Source of the DNA: a virus
IMG/VR virus record: IMGVR_UViG_3300047564_004512
Coordinates: 1 to 42,171 of that record
DNA: 42,171 nucleotides
Direction: 5' to 3' (one strand)
Part shown: piece by piece, positions 22,476-31,533 of the stretch
Numbering within the stretch: the stretch's first letter is position 1
Layout of the letters: the number at the start of each line of letters is the position of its first letter
Made by a program: the position numbers and the translations under genes
The notes under the pieces: model-generated
Databases searched by the model: none
What the model was told of the DNA's origin: nothing
What the model saw: the letters and a program-made list of their open reading frames with translations, nothing else

Positions 22476-22904
22476 CTAGACAGGACACTGGGTATCTGTC
22501 AAGTAATACAGATACAGAACTTGTTCCATTGATCGAGATTGAATTTCCCAAGGTTGATTTTCATAGTCAGTATCAGTATAATCAATACCTTTCCACAAAC
22601 GTTTTTGATGTTTATCTTTCAGGTGTCCCTTTACATGCTGATAAACATGCCACAATTCATGCAATAAAGTTTTGGTATAGTCTTCAACTGTAAGAAAATT
22701 ATGAATTTCTATCAAAAATTCTCTAGGACGATAATTGCAATCTTCTACAGTACACCAACCATAAACTCCTTCTCGATAAAGTCCTCTATGATTTACCTCA
22801 ATAAAAAGTTTATGATTTGGTAAGTGCTTAGTAATAAACCAATTGACTATACTTCTGCATAGTTTTTTGCTATAATTGTAACCAGATAATTCAAGAGAAA
22901 GCAT
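22476..22904 (-). CDS. SprT-like zinc metallopeptidase domain protein
   Basis: The motif HELWHVYQH (H82, E83, H86) is the HExxH zinc site, and E120 in PWEIQS is a plausible third ligand. The segment before it (EFLIEIHNFLTVEDYTKTLL) matches SprT-like domains. SprT/SPRTN proteins cut DNA-protein crosslinks; phage versions are common and little studied. At 142 residues it is a minimal domain without a zinc ribbon. It overlaps the previous small gene by 14 bases. Confidence 0.8.
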   Translation of the reverse strand: MLSLELSGYNYSKKLCRSIVNWFITKHLPNHKLFIEVNHRGLYREGVYGWCTVEDCNYRPREFLIEIHNFLTVEDYTKTLLHELWHVYQHVKGHLKDKHQKRLWKGIDYTDTDYENQPWEIQSRSMEQVLYLYYLTDTQCPV

Positions 22905-22998
22905 AATTTAAAAGTGCATTAGTAATACGAACTCCCCAATTCATAAGAAGCATAAAACTTCCAACAAATAGGATTCGATCTAGGTTTGAAAACCTCAT
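22891..22998 (-). CDS. Very short membrane protein, 35 aa
   Basis: The product MRFSNLDRILFVGSFMLLMN followed by WGVRITNALLNYAFS has one hydrophobic helix. It is the first gene below cassette G, with AAGG before the ATG. Its end overlaps the SprT-like gene. Confidence 0.55.
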   Translation of the reverse strand: MRFSNLDRILFVGSFMLLMNWGVRITNALLNYAFS

Positions 22999-23018
22999 AA
23001 TGCCTTGCGTCTCTCCAT

Positions 23019-23075
23019 ATTATAAAACCCATCGGATCGATCCGATGGGTTCAGTGGACACCTTTTAAACTGTCC
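23019..23075 (-). promoter_or_regulatory. Dyad-type promoter cassette G
   Basis: A nearly perfect dyad GGACAG-N8-GTGTCC (23056-23075) lies 31 bases above TATAAT (23019-23024). A terminator palindrome fills the spacer. The leader has GAGAGACGC, as in cassettes B and C. It should drive the SprT-like gene and the oxygenase operon. Confidence 0.75.
23026..23051 (-). terminator. Perfect 26-base palindrome terminator
   Basis: A 13-bp inverted repeat (AACCCATCGGATC with its complement) is followed by a short T-run that merges into the TATAAT box. It ends the giant fibre gene (stop at 23078). Only one base separates the hairpin from the -10 box. Confidence 0.8.
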
Positions 23076-23077
23076 TA

Positions 23078-26000
23078 TCAATCCACATAATCAAATAGAG
23101 CGGCACCTCTCCATCTGGATCCACCATTATCGGTAACAAACATGAATAGATGAGTTTTTCCTGCTGTTAACAAGGGAGCTTGATCCTCTGGGAATTTAAC
23201 AGAAGAAGGCCACGAAATACTTCCAGATACATGAGTGATTTCAATCGTAACACCAAATACACCAGAAGCAGGAACATTACTAAATGAGAATGTAGTATTA
23301 GAATTAACAGTAGCAGTAAAGTAATTACCTAGTGAGCAATTAATAACAGTTCCTACTCCAACAGAAACTACATTCTGGGATACTGTTCCAGTAATATTCA
23401 GTGAATTATTAACACTAACTGAATTTGTTACAATAGTTGGTAGTGTAGAAATACCAGTAGAATTTATATTTCTGGAAGTAGATATACTACCAGTTACTGA
23501 TAAGTTTCCAGATGCTGCAACATTTGATATAGTAATATCATTTGCAAAAATATTACCAGTAAAAGTAACATCATTGGAGTTGTATGGATACGAAAATACT
23601 ACACTATTAATACTAGAATTTCTTCTGTAGAATGAAATAGAATCTGCTTCCTCATTTAATGCAAAAGATGGGGACAGGTTTCCATTATAAGAAACTCCTC
23701 CACCTCTTGTTGAACGTGATCCAACATAAAGATATCCAGTCCCTTGTGTATCGCCAAATGCTTCAAAACCTGCTGTATTATTATCTCCTGATAGAGACTG
23801 AATAACTGTGTTTGCAGATCTTGATGTATTTCCTGCAGATACATCACCAGCAAAGTTTGCTGTAGAATTTGTAAAATTAGTAGTATTTAATTCCGTAGTA
23901 ATGATTGACCCAGTAACATTTAAATCGTCAATGGATGCTCCACTGAAAACTTGAATACCAGCATTTGCTCTAATTTGGGAATTAAATGTAGTCACTCCTG
24001 CAACTACAGCTCCTCTATTAACAAATACAATATCATTAGTTATAACATCATTCTGGAATGTTGATACTCCAGCAACAAGTAGATATTGTGGCTCTACTGA
24101 ACTTGAGAATAAAGTTAATGTAGCAATTCCACTACTAACATCTACTCCACCAGAAATAGATACGCCAAGTCCAATAAGATTTAAACTAGTTGTAACTCCA
24201 AGATATTCTCCGTAAGTAGAAATTCCAAGGTTTCTAGATAATGGAACTATTTCAGAAATAAGACCAAAATCTTCCCATCTATTGGATGTAGTGTAAACCC
24301 ATCCAAAAGTTCCTCCACTATCAGGAGATGCATTATAAACTACGTCTCCCGCATTTCCTTCATAAGTTGGCTTAGTATTTGATGTAGTATACTTTCTTGA
24401 AATTTTCACATCTCCCTGCAGATACAGAGATTCAGCTTCAATTCCTTTAGTTGAAGTTGATGTTACCTTGTTATTAAAGATAACTGGACCATTGAATTCT
24501 GAAATAATGTTTCCATCAGTTCCACCTTCAACTTTTATTGATCTTCTTACAGTTGTTTCCGCTACATTTTGAACATCAAATCCAACAGAATCTGGAGATG
24601 TAATATCTTCTCCAGTTACAGTTGGAACTGGAGCATCAAATACTTCTTCTTTTCCTGTTGTGGAATTTAATTTTTTATTTCCAATATAGAAATCACCATT
24701 ACTATTCATCGCAGTGAATGCGACAACTCCACCATCAACTTTAGATGATTGAGAAAGAAGTTCTTCTTGGGCAGTTAGTTGTCTATCTTGCCTTTCTGGG
24801 AAAGCAGTTGAATAATTTCCAGAACCATATCCAAGATATTCGAAAGTGTGACCAGATGCTCTGATAATAGAGTTTCTTCTTAATTCTACTGGTATTGGTC
24901 TAATTCTTCTAACTACAGCGCCAACATTGTGAGTGCTTCTTCTGGATCCAAGAACTCCTCTGAATACAGAAACTGGATTACCATCAACAGATTCTCTAAC
25001 TCTCATTACCTCATCATTAATTTGTAAATAATCACCCAACTCCAAGTCAAGATCATTGACTGATGTGAGACTGATATTTGCAATGTCTGCTGAGGAAACT
25101 GCACCAGAAAGAGTTGTACTTAGGTTATCATAAGTTGGAATTTGTCTTCCAGAAATACTTTCATTTTGTCTTGTAATTAATCCACCACGCGAATCAAATC
25201 CATTTTTATATGCATATATTGTTCCTAGTGCATTTGGAACAGTTGTACCAATACCAACATTAACCTCAAATCTTGTGTTATTAACAAACTTAGTAACAAT
25301 GAAATCATCATTGTATCCGCTATAGTTAGCACCGCTAATTCTAACTTTATCACCAAGTAAGAATGGGTGATTTTGCAATGTGGTGAAGGAAACAACACCA
25401 GTATTTTGGTTATATGATAAAGAAGAAATACCAATAGTTGGACCTAAAATATATGCTTTCGCAGAATTAACAACTGTTTGTCCAACTCCAAGTGTAGAGA
25501 TACCATTTATTTGTCTAGAGGATTCGACAAATAAGACTCTTTGACTTAATGTTGATATACCAGTAATTCTGTATAGAGTATTATACTCATCATATAGTGA
25601 ATCTATATTATTAACATAAAGAGTATCACCAATATTATTATAAGTCTTAGAAACTTCTACGATTGCTGTAGTATATCCTACGGTTGTTCCAACGCCAACA
25701 ACAAATAATCTATCACCAATATTATAACCACCTCCACCGTCCATAACTTTGACGCCAGTAAGTGATCCAGTTCCATCAATACTGATAACAGCAGTTGCAT
25801 TATTTCCAGTTACAGAATTTGATGTTCCTACTAGAGATGCATTGTACACTACCTGATTAGAACCACTACCATATCCAAATCCAGGATTAATAATGGAAAG
25901 TTTTGAAATTCTATTTAAGTTATGGTCAATGCTAGTGTATATTGTATGAGCTATTCCTGAAGACGGTGTGGATATAATATTAGTAATAGCAATACCAACA

Positions 26001-29000
26001 TTAAAATCAGAGTAGATTTTATTGATAGTCTCTTTTGTAATACTAGATTCTGGATCATCTACTATCACCTGACCAACTGGATCGGGAAGAGCATATGATA
26101 CAGATGCCTTTGGATCTATTGTTGGATTATCTCTATTGATCTGTGGATAAAGATTCTGAATTGGTTGTCCAAAATTCTCAAGTTCAAAAGGAGATACTAT
26201 AGGGGTATTCGATGTATTTGTTACTATTAAATAATATACACCATCTTGTTGATCTCTAACGTATCTCTGAACTTCCTCAGACCTATAAATCGTATATGTT
26301 CCAGTATATCTACTCTTATAGAAATAAGGTAGATTTTCATTTCTTACTGAGGTATTATTTGTAAATGTCCCAGGATCACTCGACAACTCTACTACAAATT
26401 GCCTTGAATTTGGAATAGAATCAACATAATATTCTCCATTATATGCAACATAGTCATCTCCAGATGGATTTTGAGTACTTGTTACATTACCAATATAAAC
26501 AATAGATCCAATACTCAAATTATGGGGAAGTTCTGTAGTGAAGGTAACTGATCCAGCACTCCAGGTAGCATTTGATATAAATCTAAAGTTTCTTAGCTCT
26601 GAACTATCTGAAAGTGTTTTTTCGGAAAGACTATAATATTTTTCAGTTTCAGATTGGGTACTGAACACATCACTAGACTCTTGAATAACATATCCTTCAG
26701 TAGGGGGTCTAGATGTAAACGGAGTATCTTTTGGTATTACATACCGCAATCTGTATATTCTATCAGTTAATGGTCTAGTATCTGGTTGTCTTAGAATATA
26801 TGTTCTTGGTGTAGATTGTCCAGATAACGATGATAGTAATGGGGTTATTGTATTATCAGTACTAGAAACATTAACGTACCACTGATTGTTAAAAGTATCC
26901 CATTGGATAGGATGTCCAATTTCTCCAGACTTCTTATCGGATACTCTACTAATAACACGTACAGTGCTTGTTTCATTGCTATAAATTGTCGTTTCTTGTC
27001 CAATTAATGCATCATTAAATGTTTTAGCAATTTGAATCTTATCTGCAGACAAACCACTAGTAATTGCATAATAAACTTGACCATTAATTAATCCATCTGG
27101 TATTTGACCAGTATCACTAACTATTCTTATTGTCTCGCCATTTTCAAAACTATGATTTTCTATAAATGTTATAGTATTTGCTGTTATTTCATTTGATATT
27201 CCATTTACCTTCTTAGCAACAGTAAATGACTTTTCATAACTGGTTTCAGTACCAGGCATCACTATTCTAGCCTGATATTGAGTTGATATTCCAGAAACCT
27301 CTATATCAACATACAGTCTATCATTTCGTTTAGCTCCAAGTCTATATCCATCAATTACTGTTTCTGGAGATATGACTTGATTTTTTTCATTATACAAATA
27401 AAGATGAGATGTAGTTCCAACACCGACACTCTGTTGAATATCAATGGAGGTAAATTCAACACTAATATCAGAAAATTCTGTTTCTCTTGGTGGAATTATA
27501 TGAGTAATATATCCAACATCATCTTTTGGAAAAGATTTATTTCTAAATCCTTTTGATACTAAAGATTTTGCTCCAAAGTTGGAGTTTGAGTTTGTTATGG
27601 AAAGATCTCCTCCACTTGTTGCGAGGAAATGAACTCCATAACCAATAGCAAATACAGAAACTATTTGAATGAAAGCATTATTACTTGCCTTTACATGATA
27701 ACTCTCATAAGATGGTTTGTATCTGGATAAAGAATCTGAATATAGATTAGCGATACTAGAAGAATCTTCATATGATCCAGACTCTGGGTTATACTTAACG
27801 AAAGCCTTATTATCTTTTTGAAGACCAATACCAGTGAACTGTGCTACAACAATACTCTTAAATCCATCAGCTTTGCTTCCATCAGCATGTAATCCACACA
27901 TTCCATATACGGAACGTAGAGAAATATTAAAGATATATGGAGATGCTGATGTTACGGTATCAGCGACTATACTTAGACTCGCTTCTGCAATTTCAGATAC
28001 GGATGGTAAAGGAGTTAATGGTGCCGTTTGAGATTGATACTCAATTACGGTATCACTAATTATTTCACTAACAACAAATTGTCCGGTATATCCATTAACA
28101 GTAATACCTTGGATTTGAATAGGAGTATCAACATCCAATCCATCTAATGGTTCATTTAGTGTTACCGTGATTGTATTTGATGAAATAACACCATCTCCAG
28201 CTCTAATGCTAGAGATACCCACTTCTGCACCTCTAGATCCTACAATTCTATACTCATCAACTTTTGCTTCAATATCTAGTGGATTATTTACAGTTTCAGG
28301 TTCAATAGGTCTACCGCTGCTCGTTCCATAAACTGCACCAATCTTATTATAATAGCAATCTAAGTCTGTTTTGTTACCATCAAACCATACTAAAAAGTCA
28401 TCATTAATATTGACTGGATTTACACCATCGGCATATTCAAAGCAAGTTAATTTATGATGAGAAAAGTTTGGAACAAAAGTATTATTTGTATAATCCTTAT
28501 AGCAAATTGCATTTGGATCAGCATCAAATAGACTAAACTGCCACATGTAGCAGGATCCAGTTAATCTAAAGACCGCAGATCTCTCGATATTATCATTTTC
28601 TGGGTTGGGGACATATCTTGGTCTTATCTTTGTTTTTCTTAAATCAAGACCAACGATAGAAGTACCTCTAGGTACTATAACACCACCATGAATACTATTG
28701 AGTTTATAAAGACTATTATTATCAGCTAGTAGATCAAAATTTGTAGTTAGATCAAATGGCGGCAAATCATTCGTAAAATTACCAGACCTAGTATAATAGT
28801 TACCATCTCCTGTTGGTATCCATCCAGGTCTATTATCTACAATATGTTCTCCTGGATAGAGAAGGATAGTAGTTTTTCCAAATCTATCATTTTCTCTACC
28901 AACTTGGTATGAAAATCTAGCTGCTTCAACTAAAGCTCTTTGGATAGTTTTGAAGGGTCTTGCGAGAGAGTTTCCTTGATTCTCAATACTATCTGTTGAG

Positions 29001-29077
29001 TCTAAGCTAGAAGGATCAACATAGAGTATCTCCCCTTTTGTATTTTTTAGAAAATTATCTAAGCGACTAAGACCCAT
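23078..29077 (-). CDS. Giant tail fibre/virion structural protein, 1999 aa
   Basis: The N-terminus (MGLSRLDNFLKNTKGEILYV, then RPFKTIQRALVEAARFSYQV and TTILLYPGEH) is the start of a pectin-lyase-like beta-helix typical of large cyanophage structural proteins. The middle is made of many short beta modules with repeated VGVGTT, GFGYGSG and GGGGYNIGD motifs. The last 85 residues (WPSSVKFPEDQAPLLTAGKT, then SRWRGAALFDYVD) match a common tail-fibre C-terminus. The protein is Asn/Ser/Thr-rich with no signal peptide. It is probably a long fibre or a baseplate-attached fibre that contacts the host. An ATAAATA late promoter lies 31 bases above. Confidence 0.8.
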   Translation of the reverse strand: MGLSRLDNFLKNTKGEILYVDPSSLDSTDSIENQGNSLARPFKTIQRALVEAARFSYQVGRENDRFGKTTILLYPGEHIVDNRPGWIPTGDGNYYTRSGNFTNDLPPFDLTTNFDLLADNNSLYKLNSIHGGVIVPRGTSIVGLDLRKTKIRPRYVPNPENDNIERSAVFRLTGSCYMWQFSLFDADPNAICYKDYTNNTFVPNFSHHKLTCFEYADGVNPVNINDDFLVWFDGNKTDLDCYYNKIGAVYGTSSGRPIEPETVNNPLDIEAKVDEYRIVGSRGAEVGISSIRAGDGVISSNTITVTLNEPLDGLDVDTPIQIQGITVNGYTGQFVVSEIISDTVIEYQSQTAPLTPLPSVSEIAEASLSIVADTVTSASPYIFNISLRSVYGMCGLHADGSKADGFKSIVVAQFTGIGLQKDNKAFVKYNPESGSYEDSSSIANLYSDSLSRYKPSYESYHVKASNNAFIQIVSVFAIGYGVHFLATSGGDLSITNSNSNFGAKSLVSKGFRNKSFPKDDVGYITHIIPPRETEFSDISVEFTSIDIQQSVGVGTTSHLYLYNEKNQVISPETVIDGYRLGAKRNDRLYVDIEVSGISTQYQARIVMPGTETSYEKSFTVAKKVNGISNEITANTITFIENHSFENGETIRIVSDTGQIPDGLINGQVYYAITSGLSADKIQIAKTFNDALIGQETTIYSNETSTVRVISRVSDKKSGEIGHPIQWDTFNNQWYVNVSSTDNTITPLLSSLSGQSTPRTYILRQPDTRPLTDRIYRLRYVIPKDTPFTSRPPTEGYVIQESSDVFSTQSETEKYYSLSEKTLSDSSELRNFRFISNATWSAGSVTFTTELPHNLSIGSIVYIGNVTSTQNPSGDDYVAYNGEYYVDSIPNSRQFVVELSSDPGTFTNNTSVRNENLPYFYKSRYTGTYTIYRSEEVQRYVRDQQDGVYYLIVTNTSNTPIVSPFELENFGQPIQNLYPQINRDNPTIDPKASVSYALPDPVGQVIVDDPESSITKETINKIYSDFNVGIAITNIISTPSSGIAHTIYTSIDHNLNRISKLSIINPGFGYGSGSNQVVYNASLVGTSNSVTGNNATAVISIDGTGSLTGVKVMDGGGGYNIGDRLFVVGVGTTVGYTTAIVEVSKTYNNIGDTLYVNNIDSLYDEYNTLYRITGISTLSQRVLFVESSRQINGISTLGVGQTVVNSAKAYILGPTIGISSLSYNQNTGVVSFTTLQNHPFLLGDKVRISGANYSGYNDDFIVTKFVNNTRFEVNVGIGTTVPNALGTIYAYKNGFDSRGGLITRQNESISGRQIPTYDNLSTTLSGAVSSADIANISLTSVNDLDLELGDYLQINDEVMRVRESVDGNPVSVFRGVLGSRRSTHNVGAVVRRIRPIPVELRRNSIIRASGHTFEYLGYGSGNYSTAFPERQDRQLTAQEELLSQSSKVDGGVVAFTAMNSNGDFYIGNKKLNSTTGKEEVFDAPVPTVTGEDITSPDSVGFDVQNVAETTVRRSIKVEGGTDGNIISEFNGPVIFNNKVTSTSTKGIEAESLYLQGDVKISRKYTTSNTKPTYEGNAGDVVYNASPDSGGTFGWVYTTSNRWEDFGLISEIVPLSRNLGISTYGEYLGVTTSLNLIGLGVSISGGVDVSSGIATLTLFSSSVEPQYLLVAGVSTFQNDVITNDIVFVNRGAVVAGVTTFNSQIRANAGIQVFSGASIDDLNVTGSIITTELNTTNFTNSTANFAGDVSAGNTSRSANTVIQSLSGDNNTAGFEAFGDTQGTGYLYVGSRSTRGGGVSYNGNLSPSFALNEEADSISFYRRNSSINSVVFSYPYNSNDVTFTGNIFANDITISNVAASGNLSVTGSISTSRNINSTGISTLPTIVTNSVSVNNSLNITGTVSQNVVSVGVGTVINCSLGNYFTATVNSNTTFSFSNVPASGVFGVTIEITHVSGSISWPSSVKFPEDQAPLLTAGKTHLFMFVTDNGGSRWRGAALFDYVD

Positions 29078-29107
29078 TGTATTTCTTTGTAAAAATCTTC
29101 TATGTTT

Positions 29108-29114
29108 TATTTAT
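29108..29114 (-). promoter_or_regulatory. Putative T4-like late promoter
   Basis: ATAAATA on the minus strand lies 31 bases above the ATG of the giant fibre gene and just below a terminator. The core equals the T4 late promoter. Confidence 0.6.
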
Positions 29115-29120
29115 TCCCAT

Positions 29121-29146
29121 AAAAAAGAGAGATTCGAAGATCTCCC
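29121..29146 (-). terminator. Rho-independent terminator
   Basis: A GGGAGAT/ATCTCTC stem with loop CTTCGA (29127-29146) is followed by six T residues (29121-29126). It ends the Mom-like gene. Confidence 0.8.
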
Positions 29147-29154
29147 TAAAAAAA

Positions 29155-29751
29155 TTAATTTTTCCACATAACTTTTAAATTTTTATCAAAAATCATTAAA
29201 TATCTGTGTTTACGACTACGATCTCTCCATTCACCATCTTTACCTTTGATAGAACCTCTTGAATGCTTAGTACCATCAGCATAGTAAAAGTCTTTCTTAG
29301 GATCAGTTAGACCGTAGTAAGTAAAATTACAAGCTCTGTATATAGTTCCAACGTGGTGATTAGCATCAGCGTAACTAAGAATAGCACGAACGCGGGCATC
29401 TTTTCTAAACCTCTTAATACATTTACTAACAAACCATGAAGTGATATTATATTCTTCTCTTTGCACCTCTGGATCTATACAAAGACGAGAAAGTTCAAAT
29501 AAACCTTCTTGATCATCTCTTTGAAGACCAAAGGCACCTACGGCAATTTCTGGAACTGGGAGACCAGTAAAAACGCAAGCACCAAGACACCCGCCAATTC
29601 TAATGGGGCATTCCCAGTCAGTATATCTGAAGAGTCCATAATTATATCCAGATTTAAAATCTTTAGATTCGTCTTTTAAATAGTGATGAGTATATAATAA
29701 ATCTTTAATTTCATTTTTACTCACTCTTTCTATATAGAATTCAGACTTCAT
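29155..29751 (-). CDS. Mom-like GNAT-fold acyltransferase
   Basis: The conserved path is FELSRLCIDPEVQREEYNIT (residues 85-104), then a helix WFVSKCIKRFRKDAR, then ILSYADANHHVGTIYRACNF (124-143). This matches phage Mu Mom and related phage proteins, which have a GNAT-like fold; Mom adds a carbamoylmethyl group to adenine. By that family link it may modify phage DNA, or be another acyltransferase. The 198 residues are of usual size. It stands between a 2OG oxygenase gene and the giant fibre gene. Confidence 0.65.
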   Translation of the reverse strand: MKSEFYIERVSKNEIKDLLYTHHYLKDESKDFKSGYNYGLFRYTDWECPIRIGGCLGACVFTGLPVPEIAVGAFGLQRDDQEGLFELSRLCIDPEVQREEYNITSWFVSKCIKRFRKDARVRAILSYADANHHVGTIYRACNFTYYGLTDPKKDFYYADGTKHSRGSIKGKDGEWRDRSRKHRYLMIFDKNLKVMWKN

Positions 29752-29786
29752 TGAAGTAGGTATAAATTACTAGTTATATTTTTAAA

Positions 29787-30476
29787 TCAAGATATTTCTA
29801 ACCACATACTAGGGTGAAGAGTAGATAATTCCAAATCAATTTCTAATGGATTCTTTCTAGTAGTTATCATTAGGTCATAAGAAACAGAGTACCTATAATC
29901 ATCTCCATAATACTTTGATACTTCATGTTCTAAAGTGGATGGGAATATTACCATCTTATTATTTGATGGTTCTATAAAATAATCTATATGTCTATACCGA
30001 GAGTCAGCTTTACTACAATGTATAGGAAGTAGATTCATTGTACTTCTCATAGACTCATGAAATATCAAATCTCCACCACAATGATTTCTATCATATTGTT
30101 TTTGAGTTTTTATATAATAAACTAAACTTAAATGTGAATTTCTATGAGTATGCTTACCAACACTACCTCCTTGAGGATTTACTATTACTGGCCAAGCTTT
30201 TTGTATATGAATGGATGTTTGAAATACATCCGCATTCAGAGACTTTAAATATCTTTTAACATGATATGCAACTTGACTATTCAACCAAGAAAAAGTGGGA
30301 TTATTAAATATCAAGTATTCATTGAGTATATCTCCAGTAACATTAGTATCTTTTATTTCATCTTTAGATCTTTCTAAGAAATCATCCATATAAGATAGCA
30401 TCATGTTATATACTTTTTCTGAAGGATTCAGATCATATGTGTATATCGAAGTGGGAAGTATCGTATTCAGTCCCAT
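29787..30476 (-). CDS. 2OG-Fe(II) oxygenase of the Oxy_5 type, 229 aa
   Basis: The motif is GKHTHRNSHLSLVYYI (H109, H111), followed by CGGDLIFHESM, then KMVIFPSTLEHEVSKYY (H184), with R195 in YRYSVSYDL. It resembles the TIGR02466-type enzymes at 17-22 kb. It is followed after 35 bases by the Mom-like gene. The substrate is unknown. Confidence 0.8.
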   Translation of the reverse strand: MGLNTILPTSIYTYDLNPSEKVYNMMLSYMDDFLERSKDEIKDTNVTGDILNEYLIFNNPTFSWLNSQVAYHVKRYLKSLNADVFQTSIHIQKAWPVIVNPQGGSVGKHTHRNSHLSLVYYIKTQKQYDRNHCGGDLIFHESMRSTMNLLPIHCSKADSRYRHIDYFIEPSNNKMVIFPSTLEHEVSKYYGDDYRYSVSYDLMITTRKNPLEIDLELSTLHPSMWLEIS

Positions 30477-30485
30477 AAGTTACAA

Positions 30486-30647
30486 TTACTTAGTTAAAAT
30501 ATATTCAACAGTATTGGCGATATCATTCATAGCATCTTGAAGATTTGGTCTTTGTCCAGATTCTTGTTTTATAATTGGTCTAGAATCATCAGTCAGAGTC
30601 CAACGCCATTGCTGCATTTCTTTGCAGTGCCATAAATTAATCTTCAT
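30486..30647 (-). CDS. Conserved cyanophage protein, 53 aa
   Basis: The protein MKINLWHCKEMQQWRWTLTD then DSRPIIKQESGQRPNLQDAM and NDIANTVEYILTK matches a short protein I recall from other cyanophages. It overlaps the upstream gene by 11 bases. The function is unknown. Confidence 0.75.
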   Translation of the reverse strand: MKINLWHCKEMQQWRWTLTDDSRPIIKQESGQRPNLQDAMNDIANTVEYILTK

Positions 30648-30819
30648 CTTCTGATTTATTTTTAAATTCTTCCAATTTTATCCAATTGATTAAAGTTGTT
30701 ACTTGTCCTATTTTCTCTTTAACAAATGGATAATCATAAGATAGAGTCGCTAAATGTCCATTATAATGCTCTAGTGCTTCAATTGCTAATTTTCTATCTT
30801 TATTTGATAAGAGAGACAT
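30637..30819 (-). CDS. Hypothetical helical protein, 60 aa
   Basis: I chose the ATG at 30819 (MSLLSNKDRKLAIEALEHYN), with GGAGA seven bases above. The protein looks like a helical hairpin with a Lys/Glu-rich tail. It lies directly below a strong terminator. The function is unknown. Confidence 0.7.
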   Translation of the reverse strand: MSLLSNKDRKLAIEALEHYNGHLATLSYDYPFVKEKIGQVTTLINWIKLEEFKNKSEDED

Positions 30820-30829
30820 TGTTTTCTCC

Positions 30830-30863
30830 AAAAAATAAAAAGGTAGGGGGGAATGCTCCCCCC
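30830..30863 (-). terminator. Strong rho-independent terminator
   Basis: A G-run/C-run hairpin (GGGGGG...CCCCCC, 30846-30863) is followed by TACCTTTTTATTTTTT on the minus strand. It closes the tRNA/structured-RNA transcript just before the gene at 30819. Confidence 0.85.
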
Positions 30864-30943
30864 TTGGCGACTCTACTTAAGATTTGATTTTGCAATAAAT
30901 GCTACTTTCATATCATAGAATCATTAAATTTAGCTTTTTGTCC

Positions 30944-31162
30944 TTTTAAGAAATATAAATTTCTTAAAATTCTCTGCTAAGTTCAGACTATCCTTAATTT
31001 AAACCGCATCGAGTCTGATGGAGTAAGCGGGCTGAAATAAAAATTTCGGCAAGAGATATTAAAAATTATAGAACTTTATCCGCGAAATAAAATTCTTTTA
31101 AATTTTTAATATAGTTTGTTTGCTGTTAGCTAACATATTTCCGAAAAATTATTTTTCGGAAA
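30944..31162 (-). ncRNA. Candidate structured non-coding RNA between tRNA-Thr and the terminator
   Basis: No convincing gene fits in 30864-31162; a 12-codon frame (MKVAFIAKSNLK) near 30912 is too short to support. Strong helices are visible. There is an 11-bp stem at 30944-30969, and TCAGACT/AGTCTGA at 30983-30989 with 31012-31018. A 4-bp CCGC/GCGG pair (31004-31007 with 31027-31030) crosses that stem as an H-type pseudoknot. An 8-bp hairpin lies at 31031-31050, and a 12+10-bp hairpin at 31056-31112. An 11-bp hairpin touches the tRNA 3' end (31138-31162). The minus strand also has AAGGATAGTCTGAAC, like the S element of group I introns, but no full intron core. Confidence 0.5.
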
Positions 31163-31233
31163 GCCCCCGACAGGATTTGAACCTGCGACCAACGGTTTAC
31201 AAAACCGTTGCTCTACCACTGAGCTACAGAGGC
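31163..31233 (-). tRNA. tRNA-Thr (UGU)
   Basis: The cloverleaf is complete: acceptor GCCTCTG with CGGGGGC, an anticodon loop with TGT on a CGGTT/ACCG-type stem, and T-arm GCAGG-TTCAAAT-CCTGT. It reads ACA codons. No CCA is encoded. It is the first RNA of a run that continues as structured RNA. Confidence 0.9.
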
Positions 31234-31239
31234 AAAATA

Positions 31240-31509
31240 TTAATCACTTGGTAACATTTCTGGATTTTCAAGATCCAATTCAAACATAAGTGGATGACAT
31301 AATTCATCAATTAAGTAGAAAGATGTTTTATATAGATCTTCTGGATCAAATCTTCTTTCATTATCAGCTAATCGAATTATTTCTAGATCATACATGTATG
31401 AATCTGGTAATTCATCAAAAGTAAATGGTATGCTATTTATAAAATACATTAGAACTATTTGAGTTCCCTTATTATACCAAACATATCTAGAATCAATTCG
31501 ATACTTCAT
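31240..31509 (-). CDS. Hypothetical protein, 89 aa
   Basis: The protein begins MKYRIDSRYVWYNKGTQIVL and has an acidic second half (DLEIIRLADNERRFDPEDLY). AGGAA precedes the ATG. CTAAATA lies 25 bases above as a possible late promoter. The family is not recognised. Confidence 0.7.
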   Translation of the reverse strand: MKYRIDSRYVWYNKGTQIVLMYFINSIPFTFDELPDSYMYDLEIIRLADNERRFDPEDLYKTSFYLIDELCHPLMFELDLENPEMLPSD

Positions 31510-31533
31510 AGGAAGGTTCCTATTAGTTTGTTA

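Noticed and set aside
30877-30915. 12-codon frame MKVAFIAKSNLK
   Set aside because: It is too short to support, with no clear ribosome-binding site; it is more likely part of the non-coding transcript.
30944-31112. Complete group I intron
   Set aside because: Only the P3/P7-like pseudoknot and an S-like element are seen; the P4-P6 domain, P8 and exon continuity are lacking.
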